Below, piece after piece: positions 45,302 through 54,678 of a stretch of DNA of 64,000 nucleotides (the first letter of the stretch is position 1; every line of letters begins with the position of its first letter). Position numbers and translations under genes: made by a program. The DNA lies in the NCBI RefSeq assembly GCF_001500025.1, contig NZ_LQIW01000003.1:62001-126000 (forward strand), in the 5' to 3' direction. Origin of the DNA: Mycobacterium sp. IS-1590. Its GTDB lineage: Bacteria; Actinomycetota; Actinomycetes; Mycobacteriales; Mycobacteriaceae. The notes under the pieces are model-generated. The model was not told where the DNA came from, searched no databases, and saw only the letters and a program-made list of their open reading frames with translations.

Positions 45302-46300
45302 GTGCGATTAGGCGTGCTCGACGTGGGCAGCAATACCGTTCACCTTCTGGTGGTGGACGCGCGACGCGGTGGCCACCCGACGCCGATGAGTTCGACCAAG
45401 GCCTCGCTGCGCCTCGCCGAGGCCATCGACAGTGACGGCAAGATCACCCGCAGGGGTGCTGACAAACTGATCGGCACCATCGACGAATTCGCCAAGATCG
45501 CCACGAGTTCCGGCTGTGCCGAGCTGATGGCGTTCGCCACCTCCGCGGTGCGCGACGCGAAGAACTCCGAGGAACTGCTCGCGCGGGTGCTCGCCGAGAC
45601 GGGGGTGGCGCTGCGTGTGCTTGCCGGTGTCGACGAGTCGCGGCTGACGTTTCTGGCGGTGCGACGGTGGTACGGCTGGAGCGCCGGACGCATCATCAAC
45701 ATCGACATCGGTGGCGGCTCGCTCGAACTGTCCAACGGCGTGGACGAGGAGCCCGAGGTTGCGCTGTCCCTTCCGCTGGGGGCGGGCCGGCTCACCCGCG
45801 AGTGGCTTCCCGACGATCCACCGGGCAGGCGGCGGGTGGGGATGCTGCGCGACTGGCTGGCCACCGAGTTGGCCGACGCCGGAGCCCAGATGCTCAAGCC
45901 CGGTGCCCCCGACCTCGCGGTCGCGTCGTCGAAGACCTTCCGTTCGCTGGCCAGGCTGACCGGCGCGGCGCCCTCCGGGGCGGGTCCGCGGGTCAAACGG
46001 ACGCTGACCGCCACCGGATTAAGGCAGCTCATAAATTTCATCTCTAGGATGACCGCGGCTGACCGTGCCGAACTGGAAGGGGTGAGTGCCGATCGGGCGC
46101 CACAGATCGTGGCCGGAGCGTTGGTGGCTGAGGCGAGCATGAATGCCCTCGGCGTCGAGAGCGTCGACATCTGCCCCTGGGCGTTGCGGGAGGGGCTGAT
46201 TCTGCGGAGACTCGACAGCGAAGCCGATGGCAGCGGTTTCGCCGGCGGTGCCGACAATCCGGCCTCAGCGCAGACGTTTGTGCGTAATGCTGGACGATAG
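45302..46300 (+). CDS. ppx1: Ppx/GppA family phosphatase (Rv0496, exopolyphosphatase-like)
   Basis: 332 residues from GTG 45302. The ASKHA phosphate loops are present: [15 protein letters not shown] at the start, [10 protein letters not shown], and [12 protein letters not shown]. Length matches the short mycobacterial Ppx1 that hydrolyses short-chain polyphosphate or (p)ppGpp. It is next to the phosphate two-component system, a fitting context. Followed by the Rv0497-like membrane protein. Confidence 0.92.
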   Translation: MRLGVLDVGSNTVHLLVVDARRGGHPTPMSSTKASLRLAEAIDSDGKITRRGADKLIGTIDEFAKIATSSGCAELMAFATSAVRDAKNSEELLARVLAETGVALRVLAGVDESRLTFLAVRRWYGWSAGRIINIDIGGGSLELSNGVDEEPEVALSLPLGAGRLTREWLPDDPPGRRRVGMLRDWLATELADAGAQMLKPGAPDLAVASSKTFRSLARLTGAAPSGAGPRVKRTLTATGLRQLINFISRMTAADRAELEGVSADRAPQIVAGALVAEASMNALGVESVDICPWALREGLILRRLDSEADGSGFAGGADNPASAQTFVRNAGR

Positions 46301-46326
46301 ATGACGAGGCCCGAAGGCAACACACG

Positions 46327-47544
46327 ATGACAGGACCAGAAGACGACCACAGCAACACGCGACCCATCTCGGTCGCGGAGTTGCTGGCGCGCAACGGCAC
46401 GATCGGTGCCCCGCCGGTCGGCGGGCGGCGCCGTCGTCGCCGCGGCGCCGACTCCATCACCGTCGCCGAACTGACCGGCGAGATCCCGATCATCCGTGAC
46501 GACGACGCACCCGCCACGGGGCGTTCGGCCGCAGCGGTGGTAGCGGCCCCCGCCGACGCCGAACCCGTCGCTCCCGCCGAAACCGCGGACACCGAACCCG
46601 CCGCGACCGAGACAGCGGAGGCCGCCGCCGCCGAGGCCCCCGAGGCCGCGGCCACCAACGGTGCCGTCGATCACGTCGAGGAGACGGTCGGACAGGTCGA
46701 GACCGACGCCGAAGAGACCGACGCCGACGAGCTCGACGCCGAAGCGCTCGAGGTGCCTGAATCCGAGACCCTCGAGGCCCCCGACGACCAGACCTCCGAG
46801 GTCGAGGCCGTCGAGGTCGAGGAGCGGGCCGACGAGGCCGACGCGGACGAAGGCGACGACTACGCAGATGCCGTCGCCGACTACCAGACCCACATCGAGC
46901 AGCGCGACGCCGACGAGGACCTCGACTTCTTCGCCCCGCCTCGGCGCTCGAGCTTCGCGCGCCGGCGCTTCGGCATGCTCGGTCGCAGCGCATCGGCAGA
47001 GCGCAGCGAGGCCCAGGTCGGCGCCGAGGAGATGAGCCCGGATCCACTCGACTGGGCCGACCCGGAGGCCGACGAGGACGAGGTCGCCGACGCGGCGGTC
47101 GCCGTGGCCGAGCCGGAGCACGACGATGAGCGCGAGGATCGGCCGTCCTACCTGAAGTCCCGCGACGATGCCCTGTTCGGCGGCCCCGACATCGACGACG
47201 ACGTCGCTCGCCGCGACAACGGGTCGAGCCCGGCCGACGTCGACCTCGACGAGGAGGAGGACACCGCGCGCTCGGGTGCGATGTCGTCGTTCCTGCGCGG
47301 GGCCATGGTCGTCGGGCAGTGCGTGGTCGCGGTCGCGTTCGGCGCCGGGTTGTTCATCGCGTTCGACCAGCTGTGGAAGTGGAACAGCATTGTCGCGCTG
47401 GTGCTCGGCGTGCTGGTGATCCTGGGGTTGGTGGTCGGCGTGCGCGTGGTCCGCAAGACCGAGGACATCGGCAGCACACTGATCGCCGTCGCGGTCGGCG
47501 CGATGGTGACCTTCGGGCCGCTGGCACTCATGCAGGCGGCTTGA
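46327..47544 (+). CDS. Acidic membrane protein (Rv0497-like)
   Basis: 405 residues. The first 315 or so are low-complexity, dominated by Glu, Asp and Ala (EETVGQVETDAEETDADELD), preceded by a basic patch (VGGRRRRRRGADS). Three C-terminal helices (MVVGQCVVAVAFGAGLFI, IVALVLGVLVILGLVVGV, TLIAVAVGAMVTFGPLAL) anchor it. The long acidic region must be cytoplasmic and disordered. Function unknown. The gene order with ppx1 and the isomerase gene is conserved. Confidence 0.8.
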   Translation: MTGPEDDHSNTRPISVAELLARNGTIGAPPVGGRRRRRRGADSITVAELTGEIPIIRDDDAPATGRSAAAVVAAPADAEPVAPAETADTEPAATETAEAAAAEAPEAAATNGAVDHVEETVGQVETDAEETDADELDAEALEVPESETLEAPDDQTSEVEAVEVEERADEADADEGDDYADAVADYQTHIEQRDADEDLDFFAPPRRSSFARRRFGMLGRSASAERSEAQVGAEEMSPDPLDWADPEADEDEVADAAVAVAEPEHDDEREDRPSYLKSRDDALFGGPDIDDDVARRDNGSSPADVDLDEEEDTARSGAMSSFLRGAMVVGQCVVAVAFGAGLFIAFDQLWKWNSIVALVLGVLVILGLVVGVRVVRKTEDIGSTLIAVAVGAMVTFGPLALMQAA

Positions 47545-47559
47545 GGCGCCCAATCACCC

Positions 47560-48405
47560 GTGCGTCCAGCCATCAAGGTCGGTCTGTCGACGGCCTCGGT
47601 CTACCCGCTGAGAACCGAGGCGGCCTTCGAATACGCGGCCAAGCTCGGATACGACGGTGTCGAGCTCATGGTGTGGGCCGAGACGGTCAGCCAGGACATC
47701 GGGGCCATCGAAGAGCTGTCGAAGCGTTACGACATGCCGGTGCTCTCGGTGCACGCACCGTGCCTGCTGATCTCGCAGCGCGTGTGGGGCGCGAACCCGA
47801 TCCCGAAACTCGAACGCAGCGTGCGCGCGGCCGAGCAACTGGGCGCCCAGACCGTCGTCGTGCACCCGCCGTTCCGGTGGCAGCGCCGCTACGCCGAAGG
47901 CTTCTCCGAGCAGGTTGCCGAGCTCGAAGCGTCCAGCGAGGTGATGGTCGCCGTGGAGAACATGTTCCCGTTCCGTGCCGACCGCTTCTTCGGCGCGGGT
48001 CAGACCTCGATCGAGCGCATGCGCAAACGCGGCGGCAGGCCCGGACCGGGCATCTCGGCGTTCGCACCGTCCTACGATCCGCTCGACGGCGACCACGCCC
48101 ACTACACACTCGACCTGTCGCACACCGCGACCGCCGGCTCCGACGCACTCGAGATGGCGCACCGCATGGGTGAGGGGCTGGTGCACCTGCACCTGTGCGA
48201 CGGCAGCGGCGCGTCGACCGACGAGCATCTGGTGCCCGGGCGCGGAACCCAGCCGACGGTGGAGGTCTGCGAGATGCTGGCCGCAAGCGACTTCAACGGC
48301 CATGTGATCCTCGAGGTGACCACATCGGGTGCGCGCACCGCCGCCGAACGCGAAGCGCTGCTGGTCGAGTCGTTGCAGTTCGCCCGCAGGCACCTGCTGC
48401 GCTGA
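47560..48405 (+). CDS. Sugar phosphate isomerase/epimerase, TIM barrel (Rv0498-like)
   Basis: 281 residues from GTG 47560. An AP-endonuclease-2-type barrel: VGLSTASVYPLRTEAAFEYA, GVELMVWAET, VVHPPFRWQ, VAVENMF, LDLSHTA and HLHLCDGSG provide the metal ligands (Glu, His, Asp). Family members isomerise sugars or act on inositol compounds. The real substrate is unknown. Confidence 0.85.
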   Translation: MRPAIKVGLSTASVYPLRTEAAFEYAAKLGYDGVELMVWAETVSQDIGAIEELSKRYDMPVLSVHAPCLLISQRVWGANPIPKLERSVRAAEQLGAQTVVVHPPFRWQRRYAEGFSEQVAELEASSEVMVAVENMFPFRADRFFGAGQTSIERMRKRGGRPGPGISAFAPSYDPLDGDHAHYTLDLSHTATAGSDALEMAHRMGEGLVHLHLCDGSGASTDEHLVPGRGTQPTVEVCEMLAASDFNGHVILEVTTSGARTAAEREALLVESLQFARRHLLR

Positions 48406-48453
48406 CACACCCTGACCGCTTTCTCCGAACTCGCTTCCAGAAGGATTCACCAG

Positions 48454-49287
48454 ATGGCCGGCTCCACCCTGTTCACCGACGCCATGGCGCTCACTCACGC
48501 CGGTGACGGCGTGTATCACGGTGAGCTGAACGAACATTGGACGATCGGGCCGAAGGTGCACGGTGGTGCGATGCTCGCGCTGTGCGCGAACGCCGCGCGG
48601 ACCGAGCACTGGGCCCACGCGCGTAGCGCAGGGGACGGGGACGTCCAACCGATCGCGGTGTCGGGAAACTTCCTGTGGGCGCCCGACCCCGGCCCGATGC
48701 AGGTGGTCACCACGGTGCGCAAGCGCGGACGTCGGGTCAGCCTGATCGACGTCGAACTCAACCAGGGTGACCGCACGGCGCTTCGGGCCGCGATCACGCT
48801 CGGCGAGCCGGAACACCATGTGGCCCCGCTGCTCTCGGTCAATCCCGTGATCCCGTTGATGCAACCGGATCCGCCGCCCGGCCTGGAGCCGATAGGCGAA
48901 GGACACCCGATGGCCGACATCGTCCACCTCGCGCACGGCTGCGATATCCGGCCCTCGCTGACCACGATGGAACCGCGCTCCGACGGCGGACCGCCGGTGA
49001 TCGAGTACTGGGTGCGCCCCAAAGGCTGCGCCCCGGACGTGCTTTTCGCGCTGCTGTGCGGCGACGTGTCGGCCCCGGTGACCTTCGGTGTCAACCGGTT
49101 CGGCTGGGCGCCCACCGTCCAGCTGACGGCCTATCTGCGGACCCTGCCCGCCGACGGGTGGCTGCGCGTGCTCTGCACCACCGTGCAGATCGGCCAGGAC
49201 TGGTTCGACGAGGACCACATCGTCGTCGACTGTGAGGGCCACATCGTCGTGCAGTCCCGCCAACTGGCGCTGGTGCCGCAGGCCTGA
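48454..49287 (+). CDS. Acyl-CoA thioesterase-like double hot-dog protein (Rv0499-like)
   Basis: 277 residues. The N-terminal hot-dog has HWTIGPKVHGGAMLALCANA, typical of TesB-like/DUF4442-type thioesterases; the second repeat contains PTVQLTAYLRTLP and ends with VQSRQLALVPQA. It likely hydrolyses an acyl-CoA thioester. The ATG at 48454 has AGAAGGA upstream. Confidence 0.83.
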   Translation: MAGSTLFTDAMALTHAGDGVYHGELNEHWTIGPKVHGGAMLALCANAARTEHWAHARSAGDGDVQPIAVSGNFLWAPDPGPMQVVTTVRKRGRRVSLIDVELNQGDRTALRAAITLGEPEHHVAPLLSVNPVIPLMQPDPPPGLEPIGEGHPMADIVHLAHGCDIRPSLTTMEPRSDGGPPVIEYWVRPKGCAPDVLFALLCGDVSAPVTFGVNRFGWAPTVQLTAYLRTLPADGWLRVLCTTVQIGQDWFDEDHIVVDCEGHIVVQSRQLALVPQA

Positions 49288-49349
49288 TCGGTCACCCCGC
49301 GGTGGGTGGCCGGCACCCGCGGTGCTCAACCGTCTGCAATGCTTCCGGC

Positions 49350-50231
49350 ATGGCCAGAATCGCGATCGTCGGCGGTGGAAGTATCGGTGAGGCGCTGCTG
49401 TCCGGGCTGCTGCGGGCCGGGCGGCAGGTCAAGGACCTCGTGGTGGCGGAGAAGGATCCGGACCGGGCACAGTACCTGGCCGACACCTATTCGGTGTTGG
49501 TGACGACGGTGGCCAACGCCGTGGACCACGCGAGCTACGTGATCGTGGCGGTCAAACCCGCCGACGTGGCCGGACTCGTCGACGAGATCGTCGATGCCGC
49601 GACCAACGCCGAAAGTGACACGGCCGAACAGGTTTTCGTGACGGTTGCGGCCGGTGTCACCACCGAGTACTACGAGAACAAGCTGCCCGCCGGAGCGCCG
49701 GTGATCCGGGTCATGCCCAACGCGCCGATGGTCGTCGGCGGCGGGGTGAGCGCGCTGTCGGCCGGGCGCTTCGCCACCGCCGAACAGATGAAAGAGGTCT
49801 CGGCGATCTTCGATGCGGTCGGCGGCGTACTGACGGTGCCCGAGGCCCAACTCGACGCGGTCACCGCGATCTCCGGGTCCGGGCCGGCCTATTTCTTCTT
49901 GATGGTCGAGGCGCTCGTCGACGCCGGCGTCGACGCCGGGCTGTCGCGATCGGCGGCCACCGATCTGGTCGCGCAGACCATGGCGGGGTCGGCCGCGATG
50001 TTGCTGGATCGCCTCGACCGGACCGCGGCGGCGGGAGGCGCCGCGGGCGGTCCGTCGGGTGCCGGAATGGACACCACGCCCGCTCAGCTGCGCGCGACGG
50101 TCACCTCCCCGGGTGGCACCACCGCCGCCGGTCTGCGCGAGCTCGAGAGGGGCGGCCTGCGGGCGGCGGTAGCCAGAGCGGTCGAGGCCGCGAAAAGGCG
50201 CTCTGAGCAGCTCGGAATTACATCTGAGTAA
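49350..50231 (+). CDS. proC: Pyrroline-5-carboxylate reductase
   Basis: 293 residues from ATG 49350; a farther in-frame start at 49302 is not family-like. NADPH-binding IAIVGGGSIGEALLSGLL, RVMPNAPMVVGGGVSAL, SGSGPAYFFLMVEALVDAG and TSPGGTTAAGLRELERGGLR are all diagnostic. Final step of proline biosynthesis. Confidence 0.96.
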   Translation: MARIAIVGGGSIGEALLSGLLRAGRQVKDLVVAEKDPDRAQYLADTYSVLVTTVANAVDHASYVIVAVKPADVAGLVDEIVDAATNAESDTAEQVFVTVAAGVTTEYYENKLPAGAPVIRVMPNAPMVVGGGVSALSAGRFATAEQMKEVSAIFDAVGGVLTVPEAQLDAVTAISGSGPAYFFLMVEALVDAGVDAGLSRSAATDLVAQTMAGSAAMLLDRLDRTAAAGGAAGGPSGAGMDTTPAQLRATVTSPGGTTAAGLRELERGGLRAAVARAVEAAKRRSEQLGITSE

Positions 50232-50358
50232 TTCTTTAAATTGCCCACACCCGTCGCAGTAACACCATCTGCCACGCTATTCTCCTCGTGTAAGCACGGG
50301 TTGGTGCCAGCGGTGGGGAAGCCGCTGGAACTGCCCGTGCCTGAATGATTGGGTTGCG

Positions 50359-50619
50359 ATGACGTCTATGAACGGGCCATCCTCGCGGGACTCGGCCAGT
50401 GGGAAGTCGGCTCGGGACTCCGGATCCGACGGTCAACAGCCACGGGCGCAATTCCTCACCGTCGCCGAGGTGGCGAGCCTGATGCGGGTCAGCAAGATGA
50501 CCGTGTACCGGCTGGTGCACAACGGCGAGCTGCCTGCCGTCCGGGTCGGGCGCTCGTTCCGCGTGCATGCGAAGGCTGTTCACGACATGTTGGAGAGCTC
50601 GTACTTCGACGCAGGCTGA
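50359..50619 (+). CDS. BldC/excisionase-type HTH DNA-binding protein (Rv0500A-like)
   Basis: 86 residues. A MerR-like winged helix: LTVAEVASLMRVSKMTVYRL, then VHNGELPAVRVGRSFRVHAK, preceded by a disordered Ser/Gly-rich leader. Despite the excisionase family name there is no integrase here; the type is a chromosomal developmental-type regulator conserved between proC and galE2 in mycobacteria. Confidence 0.85.
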   Translation: MTSMNGPSSRDSASGKSARDSGSDGQQPRAQFLTVAEVASLMRVSKMTVYRLVHNGELPAVRVGRSFRVHAKAVHDMLESSYFDAG

Positions 50620-50751
50620 TCGACTTCCGCGAACTCGGCGCGACGCTGGTGACCGGTCGGGCGCGTTTCGCGGTTACCTGCACAGCCCGGTAAAGTGGCC
50701 GGGTCAGTCAACGATGCTCATCGGGCAGGTAAGGCGTAGGTAGCGGAGTTC

Positions 50752-50853
50752 ATGGGTTCAGTCATCAAGAAGCGGCGCAAGCGCATGTCGAAGAAGAAGC
50801 ACCGCAAGCTGCTTCGTCGCACCCGGGTCCAGCGCAGAAAACTCGGCAAGTAA
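50752..50853 (+). CDS. Small ribosomal protein bS22 (Rv0500B-like)
   Basis: A 33-residue, almost entirely basic peptide: [19 protein letters not shown] and a Lys/Arg-rich end finishing in GK. It matches the tiny actinobacterial protein found in the mycobacterial 30S subunit (AURKAIP1/COX24 domain). The ribosome-binding GGAG lies 8 nt before the ATG. It is easily missed because of its size. Confidence 0.93.
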
Positions 50854-50884
50854 TCGCCGCCCGCGGTCGCTAGGCTGACCGGAC

Positions 50885-51985
50885 ATGGATTCCGAGGGCC
50901 GTGCCAACGGAGACGTCAACGGAACTGACCCGCGCGATGCCGTGCAGTATCCGAAGGTCGTCCTGGTCACCGGGGCGTGCCGGTTTCTCGGCGGCTACCT
51001 GACGGCAAGGCTGGCGCAGAACCCGTTGATCAACCATGTGATCGCCGTCGATGCGATCACGCCGAGCAAGGACCTTCTGCGGCGGATGGGCCGCGCGGAG
51101 TTCGTTCGCGCCGACATCCGCAACCCCTTCATCGCGAAGGTCATCCGCAACGGCGACGTCGACACCGTGGTGCATGCCGCGGCGGCGTCCTACGCGCCCC
51201 GCTCCGGGGGCCGGGCGACGCTCAAGGAACTCAACGTGATGGGCGCGATCCAGCTGTTCGCGGCCTGCCAGAAGGCGCCCTCGGTGCAGCGCGTGGTGCT
51301 CAAGTCCACGTCGGAGGTGTACGGCTCGACCGCGCGCGACCCGGTGATGTTCACCGAGGACACCAGCGCGCGACGGCCACCGGGGGAGGGCTTCGCCCGC
51401 GACAGCATCGACATCGAGGGCTATGCGCGCGGACTGGGACGTCGTCGGCCCGACATCGCGGTCACCATCCTGCGGCTGGCCAACATGATCGGACCGGGCA
51501 TGGACACCGCGTTGTCGCGCTACCTCGCCGGCCCCGTGGTGCCGACGGTGATCGGACACGACGCCCGCCTGCAGCTGCTGCACGAGCAGGATGCGCTCGG
51601 GGCCCTCGAGCGCGCGACGATGGCCGGCAAGGCGGGCACCTACAACGTCGGCGCGTCCGGCATCGTGATGATGAGCCAGGCGATCCGGCGGGCCGGCCGG
51701 ATCGCGTTGCCGGTGCCGCGATCGGCGCTGGCTGCCGTGGATTCGCTGAGGCGTGCGACTCGTTACACTGAACTCGATCGAGAACAGCTGAACTACCTCA
51801 GTTATGGCAGAGTGATGGACACATCGCGGATGCGCAACGATCTCGGCTATAACCCGAAGTGGACGACGGTGGAGGCCTTCGACGATTACGTCCGAGGTCG
51901 CGGATTGACTCCGATCGTCGACCCGCGGTGGGTACGCTCAATGGAGAGTCGCGCCGTTGCCGCGGCGCAAAGGTGGGGGCGCTAG
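50885..51985 (+). CDS. galE2: NAD-dependent epimerase/dehydratase-like protein (GalE2/Rv0501-like)
   Basis: 366 residues. Extended SDR: LVTGACRFLGGYLTARLA, ADIRNPFIAKVI, VHAAAASYAP, LKSTSEVYGST. The usual YxxxK catalytic pair is not intact: the expected region reads IEGYARGLGRRR, with no Lys four residues after Tyr. It may not be a true UDP-glucose 4-epimerase. It precedes the acyltransferase gene. Confidence 0.85.
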   Translation: MDSEGRANGDVNGTDPRDAVQYPKVVLVTGACRFLGGYLTARLAQNPLINHVIAVDAITPSKDLLRRMGRAEFVRADIRNPFIAKVIRNGDVDTVVHAAAASYAPRSGGRATLKELNVMGAIQLFAACQKAPSVQRVVLKSTSEVYGSTARDPVMFTEDTSARRPPGEGFARDSIDIEGYARGLGRRRPDIAVTILRLANMIGPGMDTALSRYLAGPVVPTVIGHDARLQLLHEQDALGALERATMAGKAGTYNVGASGIVMMSQAIRRAGRIALPVPRSALAAVDSLRRATRYTELDREQLNYLSYGRVMDTSRMRNDLGYNPKWTTVEAFDDYVRGRGLTPIVDPRWVRSMESRAVAAAQRWGR

Positions 51986-52022
51986 GCGCATCAACTGATC
52001 GGGTGGGGAGAAGGAAACGACC

Positions 52023-53090
52023 GTGGCGGGCGAGTCCAAGGCGAAAGTTATTCCGCTGCATGGCAATTCGAGTCGTGCAGCGGCTCAGCGGCGTAATGCC
52101 GCACGAGCGCAGGGCTCGCGCCGACATCCCTCGCAAATGTCGGATCCGGTGGGCGGGGCCTCTGCCGAAGAGATCGCCGCCGTCGTCCGCGAGATCGACG
52201 AGCACCGCGGCGGCGCCGCGGGCGCACCGTCGGTCGACGAGACGCCCACCGAACTGGCCAAGCAGATCGCCTCGGTCGCCGAGTTCGTGCGTAAGCGGAT
52301 GACGGGTGATTACACCGTCGACGAGTTCGGGTTCGATGCCCACCTCAACAACGCAATCTTCTTGCCTTTGCTGAGAGTCTTCTTCAAATCGTGGTTCCGG
52401 GTCGAGGTCAGCGGGATCGAGCACCTGCCCGAATCCGGTGCCGCGCTCGTGGTCGCCAACCACGCCGGCGTGCTGCCGTTCGACGGGCTGATGACATCGG
52501 TGGCAGTGCACGACCACCACCCGACGCATCGCGACCTGCGCCTGCTCGCTGCCGACATGGTGTTCGACCTGCCCGTGGTCGGCCAGGCGGCCCGCAAGGC
52601 CGGCCACACCATGGCCTGCACCGCCGACGCGCACCGGCTACTGGCCGCGGGCGAGCTGACCGCGGTCTTCCCCGAGGGCTACAAGGGTCTCGGCAAGCAC
52701 TTCAAGGACCGCTACAAGCTGCAGCGATTCGGCCGCGGGGGCTTCGTCGGCGCGGCGCTGCGCACCAAGGCGCCCATCGTGCCGTGCTCGATCGTCGGGT
52801 CCGAGGAGATCTATCCGATGATCGCCGACGTCAAGCTGCTGGCCCGGTTGCTCGGGCTGCCGTACTTCCCGATCACACCGTTCTTCCCGCTGGCGGGTCC
52901 GGCCGGCATGGTGCCGCTGCCGTCGAAGTGGCACATCCAGTTCGGTGAACCGATCGAGACCGCGGATTACGACGAGTCGGCCGCCGACGATCCGATGATC
53001 ACCTTCGAACTCACCGACCAGGTGCGCGAGACCATCCAGCAGACGCTGTACCAACTGCTCACGCAACGTCGCAACACGTTCTTCGGCTGA
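52023..53090 (+). CDS. PlsC-like acyltransferase (Rv0502-like)
   Basis: 355 residues from GTG 52023. A charged N-terminal region (residues 1-110) precedes the acyltransferase domain: ANHAGVLPFDGL (His and Asp separated by six instead of the canonical four residues), AVFPEGYKGLGKHFKDR and PIVPCSIVGSEEIYP. It probably acylates a phospholipid or glycolipid precursor at the membrane. I recall the same NHAGVLPFD motif in Rv0502. Confidence 0.86.
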   Translation: MAGESKAKVIPLHGNSSRAAAQRRNAARAQGSRRHPSQMSDPVGGASAEEIAAVVREIDEHRGGAAGAPSVDETPTELAKQIASVAEFVRKRMTGDYTVDEFGFDAHLNNAIFLPLLRVFFKSWFRVEVSGIEHLPESGAALVVANHAGVLPFDGLMTSVAVHDHHPTHRDLRLLAADMVFDLPVVGQAARKAGHTMACTADAHRLLAAGELTAVFPEGYKGLGKHFKDRYKLQRFGRGGFVGAALRTKAPIVPCSIVGSEEIYPMIADVKLLARLLGLPYFPITPFFPLAGPAGMVPLPSKWHIQFGEPIETADYDESAADDPMITFELTDQVRETIQQTLYQLLTQRRNTFFG

Positions 53091-53111
53091 GGGCGCCGAA
53101 AGCCGCTAGCT

Positions 53112-53645
53112 CTACGAATTACTTTGCTTGGCAATCATTTTCGCGATTGCCTCGTCACGTGCCGCGGCGATGCGCTGACTCACCTCATCGGCTTCGGTGT
53201 CCGACTGCGCCTCGCCCATGACCGTGACGACGCTCGTCAGGACGGGGTTCCCGTCGGCGTCGGTCACTTCGCCGCGCACCTCGGTGACGATGGCGCCGTG
53301 CGATTCGGTGACCGAATCGAGGTAGGAGTCGAAGAACAGCTTGTCGCCGGCCAAAATCGGACGGTGGAACGTGATCTTCTGGTCGCGGTGCAGGACGCGC
53401 TCCATATTGATCGGCACGTCGAACTGATTGAAGATCTCCAACTGAACCCGGCGACCGGCGACGGCCAGGAACGTCAGCGGGGCGATCAGCGAGTCGTAGC
53501 CGTACCCGGCGGCGGCCTCCTCGCTGAAATGCGCGGGGTGATCGTCCTTGACCGCCCGTGCGAACTCGCGGATCTTCTCCCGGTCGACCTCGAAGTAATC
53601 GGGATACCGGTAGTGCGTTCCGATGATGTTCTCTGCGATTGCCAT
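53112..53645 (-). CDS. MaoC-like (R)-hydratase / FAS-II dehydratase HadA-type (Rv0504c-like)
   Basis: 177 residues from ATG 53645, preceded by GAGGAG. The hot-dog fold has [18 protein letters not shown] at the start, the hydratase segment [26 protein letters not shown] and a strand [17 protein letters not shown]. It resembles the HadA/HadC subunits of mycolic acid 3-hydroxyacyl dehydratase. In M. tuberculosis cmaA2 lies between this gene and Rv0502; it is absent here. Confidence 0.82.
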   Translation of the reverse strand: MAIAENIIGTHYRYPDYFEVDREKIREFARAVKDDHPAHFSEEAAAGYGYDSLIAPLTFLAVAGRRVQLEIFNQFDVPINMERVLHRDQKITFHRPILAGDKLFFDSYLDSVTESHGAIVTEVRGEVTDADGNPVLTSVVTVMGEAQSDTEADEVSQRIAAARDEAIAKMIAKQSNS

Positions 53646-53748
53646 ACCTGAACTGCTCCTCGCGTGCGCGGGCTGCCGTCTCGTCCTCGGAGTCAGCGGC
53701 GCGAGCCTATCAGCGGGTCTCGACCCCCGCCGCGACCAGAGCGGCTCG

Positions 53749-54639
53749 TCAGCGGCCCTCCTGGCGGCGGGAGACCACCGCTGCCAGCGCCCCTCCTGCC
53801 GCGCCGAGCGCAAGCGCGGACGGAACTCCGATGCGCGCGGCCTTGCGGGCGGTGCGGAAGTCGCGGATCTCCCAGCCCCGCTCACGGGCCAGGTCGCGCA
53901 GGTCGGCGTCGGGGTTGATCGCCACCGCGGTACCCACCAGCGAGAGCATCGGGACGTCGTTGAAGCTGTCCGAGTAGGCCGTGCAGCGGCGCAGGTTGAG
54001 CCCCTCGCGGATGGCCAACGAGCGCACCGCGTGCGCCTTGCCGGTGCCGTGCAGGATGTCGCCGACCAGGCGTCCGGTGAACACCCCGTCGACGGATTCC
54101 GCGACGGTGCCCAGCGCTCCGGTCAGGCCCAGCCGCTTGGCGATGGTCGCGGCCAGTTCGTACGGCGTCGCGGTGACCAGCCACACCTGCTGTCCGGCGT
54201 CGAGGTGCATCTGCGCGAGCGCGCGGGTGCCGGGCCAGATCTTGTCGGCGATGATCTCGTCGTAGATCTCCTCGCCGACCGCCATGAGTTCGGCCGTCGA
54301 ACGGCCCTCGATGAAGGCCAGCGCCTTGCGTCGGCCGGCTGCCACGTCATCGCTGTTCTCGCGTCCGGTCAGCTGGAACTTCGCCTGCGCGTACACGAAC
54401 CGCGCGATGTCGCCGTAGGTGAAGTACTTGCGGGCGGCCAGGCCGCGGGCGAAGTGCAGCAGCGAAGAGCCGTGCACAAGGGTGTTGTCGACGTCAAAGA
54501 ACGCCGCCGCGGTCAGGTCCGGTGGCGGAGCGGGCGGCGCCGCGGCAGCTTCGGCCGCGAGGTCGGTGAAGGCCGCCTCCGCGCTGGCCTCACCGGCAAG
54601 TTGCTGTTCAGCAGCTTCGCGGTCGCCGTTTCGAGACAC
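53749..54639 (-). CDS. serB1: HAD-family phosphatase SerB1-like
   Basis: 296 residues. HAD motif [18 protein letters not shown], motif [11 protein letters not shown], Lys in [13 protein letters not shown] and motif [14 protein letters not shown] are intact. The N-terminal 45 residues are disordered and acidic. A hydrophobic C-terminus ([18 protein letters not shown]) could anchor the protein. It is annotated as phosphoserine phosphatase in relatives, but a lipid-linked substrate is equally plausible given the membrane tail. Confidence 0.87.
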   Translation of the reverse strand: MSRNGDREAAEQQLAGEASAEAAFTDLAAEAAAAPPAPPPDLTAAAFFDVDNTLVHGSSLLHFARGLAARKYFTYGDIARFVYAQAKFQLTGRENSDDVAAGRRKALAFIEGRSTAELMAVGEEIYDEIIADKIWPGTRALAQMHLDAGQQVWLVTATPYELAATIAKRLGLTGALGTVAESVDGVFTGRLVGDILHGTGKAHAVRSLAIREGLNLRRCTAYSDSFNDVPMLSLVGTAVAINPDADLRDLARERGWEIRDFRTARKAARIGVPSALALGAAGGALAAVVSRRQEGR

Positions 54640-54678
54640 GAATCAACCCTAAGACACGGAAGTGGAGATACTGGCCAG

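Noticed and set aside
45340..47553. Very long minus-strand open frame (737 codons) opposite ppx1 and the Rv0497-like gene
   Set aside because: It is antisense to two recognisable genes; its composition (runs of Gly, Val, Arg) mirrors the complementary Glu/Asp/Ala-rich gene, and no family motif appears.
50359..50619. Excisionase-like gene as a sign of a mobile element
   Set aside because: No integrase, attachment repeat or phage gene is nearby; the gene is a conserved chromosomal regulator next to proC.
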